This document shows positions 62,246 through 64,000 of a stretch of DNA of 64,000 bases, piece after piece. The notes below the pieces were generated by a model that saw only the letters and a program-made list of their open reading frames with translations, made no database searches and was not told the DNA's origin. Within the stretch, counting starts at the first letter, position 1; the number at the start of each line of letters is the position of its first letter. Position numbers and translations under genes: made by a program. This DNA comes from PRS1 sp965250265. GTDB taxonomy: Bacteria; Bacteroidota; Bacteroidia; Flavobacteriales; Flavobacteriaceae. The stretch covers positions 372,001-436,000 of the forward strand of contig CBDFNO010000012.1 in NCBI GenBank assembly GCA_965250265.1, given 5' to 3'.

Positions 62246-63637
62246 ATGAAAGAACCTTCCAAAATAATAGACATTCATTGTCATACGTTTAACCTCAAAT
62301 ACCTTCCGGTAGCAGGCGTATTAACAGCATATACCAAAAACATATTACCCATAAAAGTGGCGATGGCTGCAGAGCACATTTTAATTCTTCTGACAAAATC
62401 TTCAAGGTTAAAAACATTAAGAAAAACAGGCCTTTTGGATGATGATTCTAAAACATTTGTGGAGGATTTACTTGAATTAAGCGAAGAAGAGGTTATTAAA
62501 GATATCGCTATGAAAGCGACCTTCGAGAATCACCTGTTTGATGATGAGCTTTTACAGGAAGCCTTTGCAATGATCGATGTTGGTGATGATGAAAACAAGA
62601 CGATGTCTTTTGCAGAGACTTATGAGCTTAAACGGTATGATGATCAGGAATTTGAGAAATTCATATTTCCATTATTCAGAAAATTACTCAACGTAGTATT
62701 AACAGGATTCCATTATTTAAAATGGTTTAGATTTATGATGCGAAGCGAAAAAAGTATCTACAAATATCTGCTGAAGCATAATAAAGGTGTGGAGAACTAT
62801 ATCTTTCATATGATGGATACCTATAAATGTTTTCAATTTAAAAATGGAACCTATTCAGAGTCAAAACTGAAAATAGCATCACAGATTAACAAAATGAAAG
62901 GTCTTGTTCTACACAGTAAAAACAATCTACAAGGGTTCGTTGCCTTTAATCCGCATAGGGACAATGGGCTAAAAATTGTTCAGGATGCGCTTAAGTTTGA
63001 TGGGTTTATTGGTATCAAGTTTTATCCCCCATTAAACTATAAAGCCATTGGAAATGATGACGATGTTATAGAAACGAGAGTTCATGCGTTATTTACATGG
63101 TGCATTGAAGAAGACATTCCAGTGTTTACACATTGTACATCAACAGGGTTTGAATCCATACCAGGAAAATCCGGAAAGAATGCAAATCCGTCCATTTGGA
63201 AGCAATTATTAGACAAGAATGAGTTTAAGGATTTAAGACTTTGCCTTGGTCATGCTGGAGGAGAGGATGGTTGGAAAACACCGTTTGATGAAACAATAAA
63301 CGACGGACAACTTTCTGATTATGCTAAAGGAGTGTATGAACTATGTATTTCTAAAAAGAACGTGTATTGTGAAGTTGGATTTTTATCACACATATACAAT
63401 AAAAAAGAACGCAACAACTTTAAAAAGCGATTGTTGTATTTGTTAAAAGATGAAAATGCAGACCAATATAAATTCAGAGACAAATTTTGCTATGGTAGCG
63501 ACTACCATATTTTGTTCAATGAAGGTCTTGAGCGATCCTATTTGAAAAAATTCAAGAAAATATTCTCGCATGACGATTTTGAGCCTTACAGAGAAGCCTT
63601 CTTCCATGAAAATGCGACATCATTCCTAAACCAATAA
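62246..63637 (+). CDS. amidohydrolase-family metalloenzyme
   Basis: A 463-residue cytosolic protein of the amidohydrolase/TIM-barrel type. IDIHCHTF (HxH at 11-13), FTHCTS, LGHAGG and CYGSDYH give the metal ligands in the usual order, including the final aspartate. A helical insert (about 60-190) is unusual and may be a cap over the active site. The substrate is unknown. The next amidohydrolase starts five bases after its stop, so the two form an operon. Confidence 0.83.
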   Translation: MKEPSKIIDIHCHTFNLKYLPVAGVLTAYTKNILPIKVAMAAEHILILLTKSSRLKTLRKTGLLDDDSKTFVEDLLELSEEEVIKDIAMKATFENHLFDDELLQEAFAMIDVGDDENKTMSFAETYELKRYDDQEFEKFIFPLFRKLLNVVLTGFHYLKWFRFMMRSEKSIYKYLLKHNKGVENYIFHMMDTYKCFQFKNGTYSESKLKIASQINKMKGLVLHSKNNLQGFVAFNPHRDNGLKIVQDALKFDGFIGIKFYPPLNYKAIGNDDDVIETRVHALFTWCIEEDIPVFTHCTSTGFESIPGKSGKNANPSIWKQLLDKNEFKDLRLCLGHAGGEDGWKTPFDETINDGQLSDYAKGVYELCISKKNVYCEVGFLSHIYNKKERNNFKKRLLYLLKDENADQYKFRDKFCYGSDYHILFNEGLERSYLKKFKKIFSHDDFEPYREAFFHENATSFLNQ

Positions 63638-63642
63638 GAGTT

Positions 63643-64000
63643 ATGAAACCAAAATTTATAGATTTTCATTGTCATTCAGCACTTAAGCCATATAGTAAGA
63701 GTTTCAGACGGAAATATACAACCTATGAAAACAGTGATGATCACGAAGATGAATCCAGTATCTGGCATCAGGATCCACCAAATGATGGCGACATATTATT
63801 AAACACGGCATTAACCCTTACAAAATTCCGGCAAGCGGATTTTAAAACCTCATTAGAAGGAGGCGTGAGGGTTATGATGGTCTCTATTGATCCCATGGAA
63901 ATAGGCTTTGCTTTCAATAAGTTACGCCGACCAATGAAATTTACGGGAAGGATATTTCAGAATTTGGTATCAGGTATTGGGCATCCACGTCTTAAAAACT
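63643..64000 (+). CDS. second amidohydrolase, cut by the window end
   Basis: The frame from the ATG at 63643 is open to the end of the window (119 codons). It starts KFIDFHCHS, with the HxH metal motif at 9-11, and resembles the beginning of amidohydrolase or renal-dipeptidase-like enzymes. It is only five bases from the previous gene, suggesting two enzymes of one pathway or subunits of one complex. Confidence 0.7.
   Translation, partial: MKPKFIDFHCHSALKPYSKSFRRKYTTYENSDDHEDESSIWHQDPPNDGDILLNTALTLTKFRQADFKTSLEGGVRVMMVSIDPMEIGFAFNKLRRPMKFTGRIFQNLVSGIGHPRLKN

Overview
This 64 kb window looks like chromosomal DNA from a flavobacterium (phylum Bacteroidota, family Flavobacteriaceae or close). 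I infer this from the very AT-rich sequence, the many short signal-peptide lipoproteins, LytTR two-component and multi-pass AraC regulators, promoters of the TTG/TAnnTTTG type, and a possible remnant of a type IX secretion sorting domain. I saw no rRNA, tRNA or CRISPR array. Functions are assigned from motifs read by eye, without database searches.

Layout. 1-7 kb: end of an oxidoreductase gene, a cold-shock-domain protein, an EF-G-like GTPase with altered G motifs, three tiny basic ORFs in tandem, and the pseudouridine catabolism pair psuK-psuG divergent from a BtpA-family gene. 7-15 kb: a putative conflict/defence locus. A triple TIR-like protein and an nSTAND-WD40 ATPase are translationally coupled on the minus strand. 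Divergent from them are a patatin-like phospholipase, an M15-type peptidase and a DUF4231/SLATT membrane protein. 15-30 kb: envelope genes (a repeat lipoprotein, slipin, S41 peptidase with TPRs, class A beta-lactamase-like protein, LytS/LytT pair, serine hydrolase, a broken MauG peroxidase, a nuclease-like lipoprotein, a deiodinase/EF-hand protein and an SLC12-type transporter). 29-42 kb: more serine hydrolases of the beta-lactamase superfamily, M28 and M23 peptidases, Lrp and AraC regulators, and an IS200-like remnant.

42-45 kb: a LuxR-type regulator precedes a cassette of an M6 metalloprotease without a signal peptide, a 72-residue stand-alone copy of its C-terminal domain, an acidic protein with PSP repeats and a 92-residue protein. 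Its promoter is unusually clear, and a perfect palindrome abuts the -33 element. 47-51 kb: a three-gene operon of a HExxH protein, an unknown protein and an intact SIR2-like NADase, which matches no named defence system I know and is the best candidate for an undescribed system. 51-61 kb: AraC regulator, frameshifted serine hydrolase, TIR-transmembrane receptor-like protein, exported methyltransferase, an AraC-type protein that lost its DNA-binding domain, and three tandem beta-propeller lipoproteins. 62-64 kb: two adjacent amidohydrolases, the second cut by the window edge.

Two patterns run across the window. A mosaic dispersed repeat occurs at least eight times, always in the same orientation, from 29 kb to 61 kb. 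Several genes carry single frameshifts or stops, often in homopolymers. These may be real decay or assembly errors, and reads should decide.
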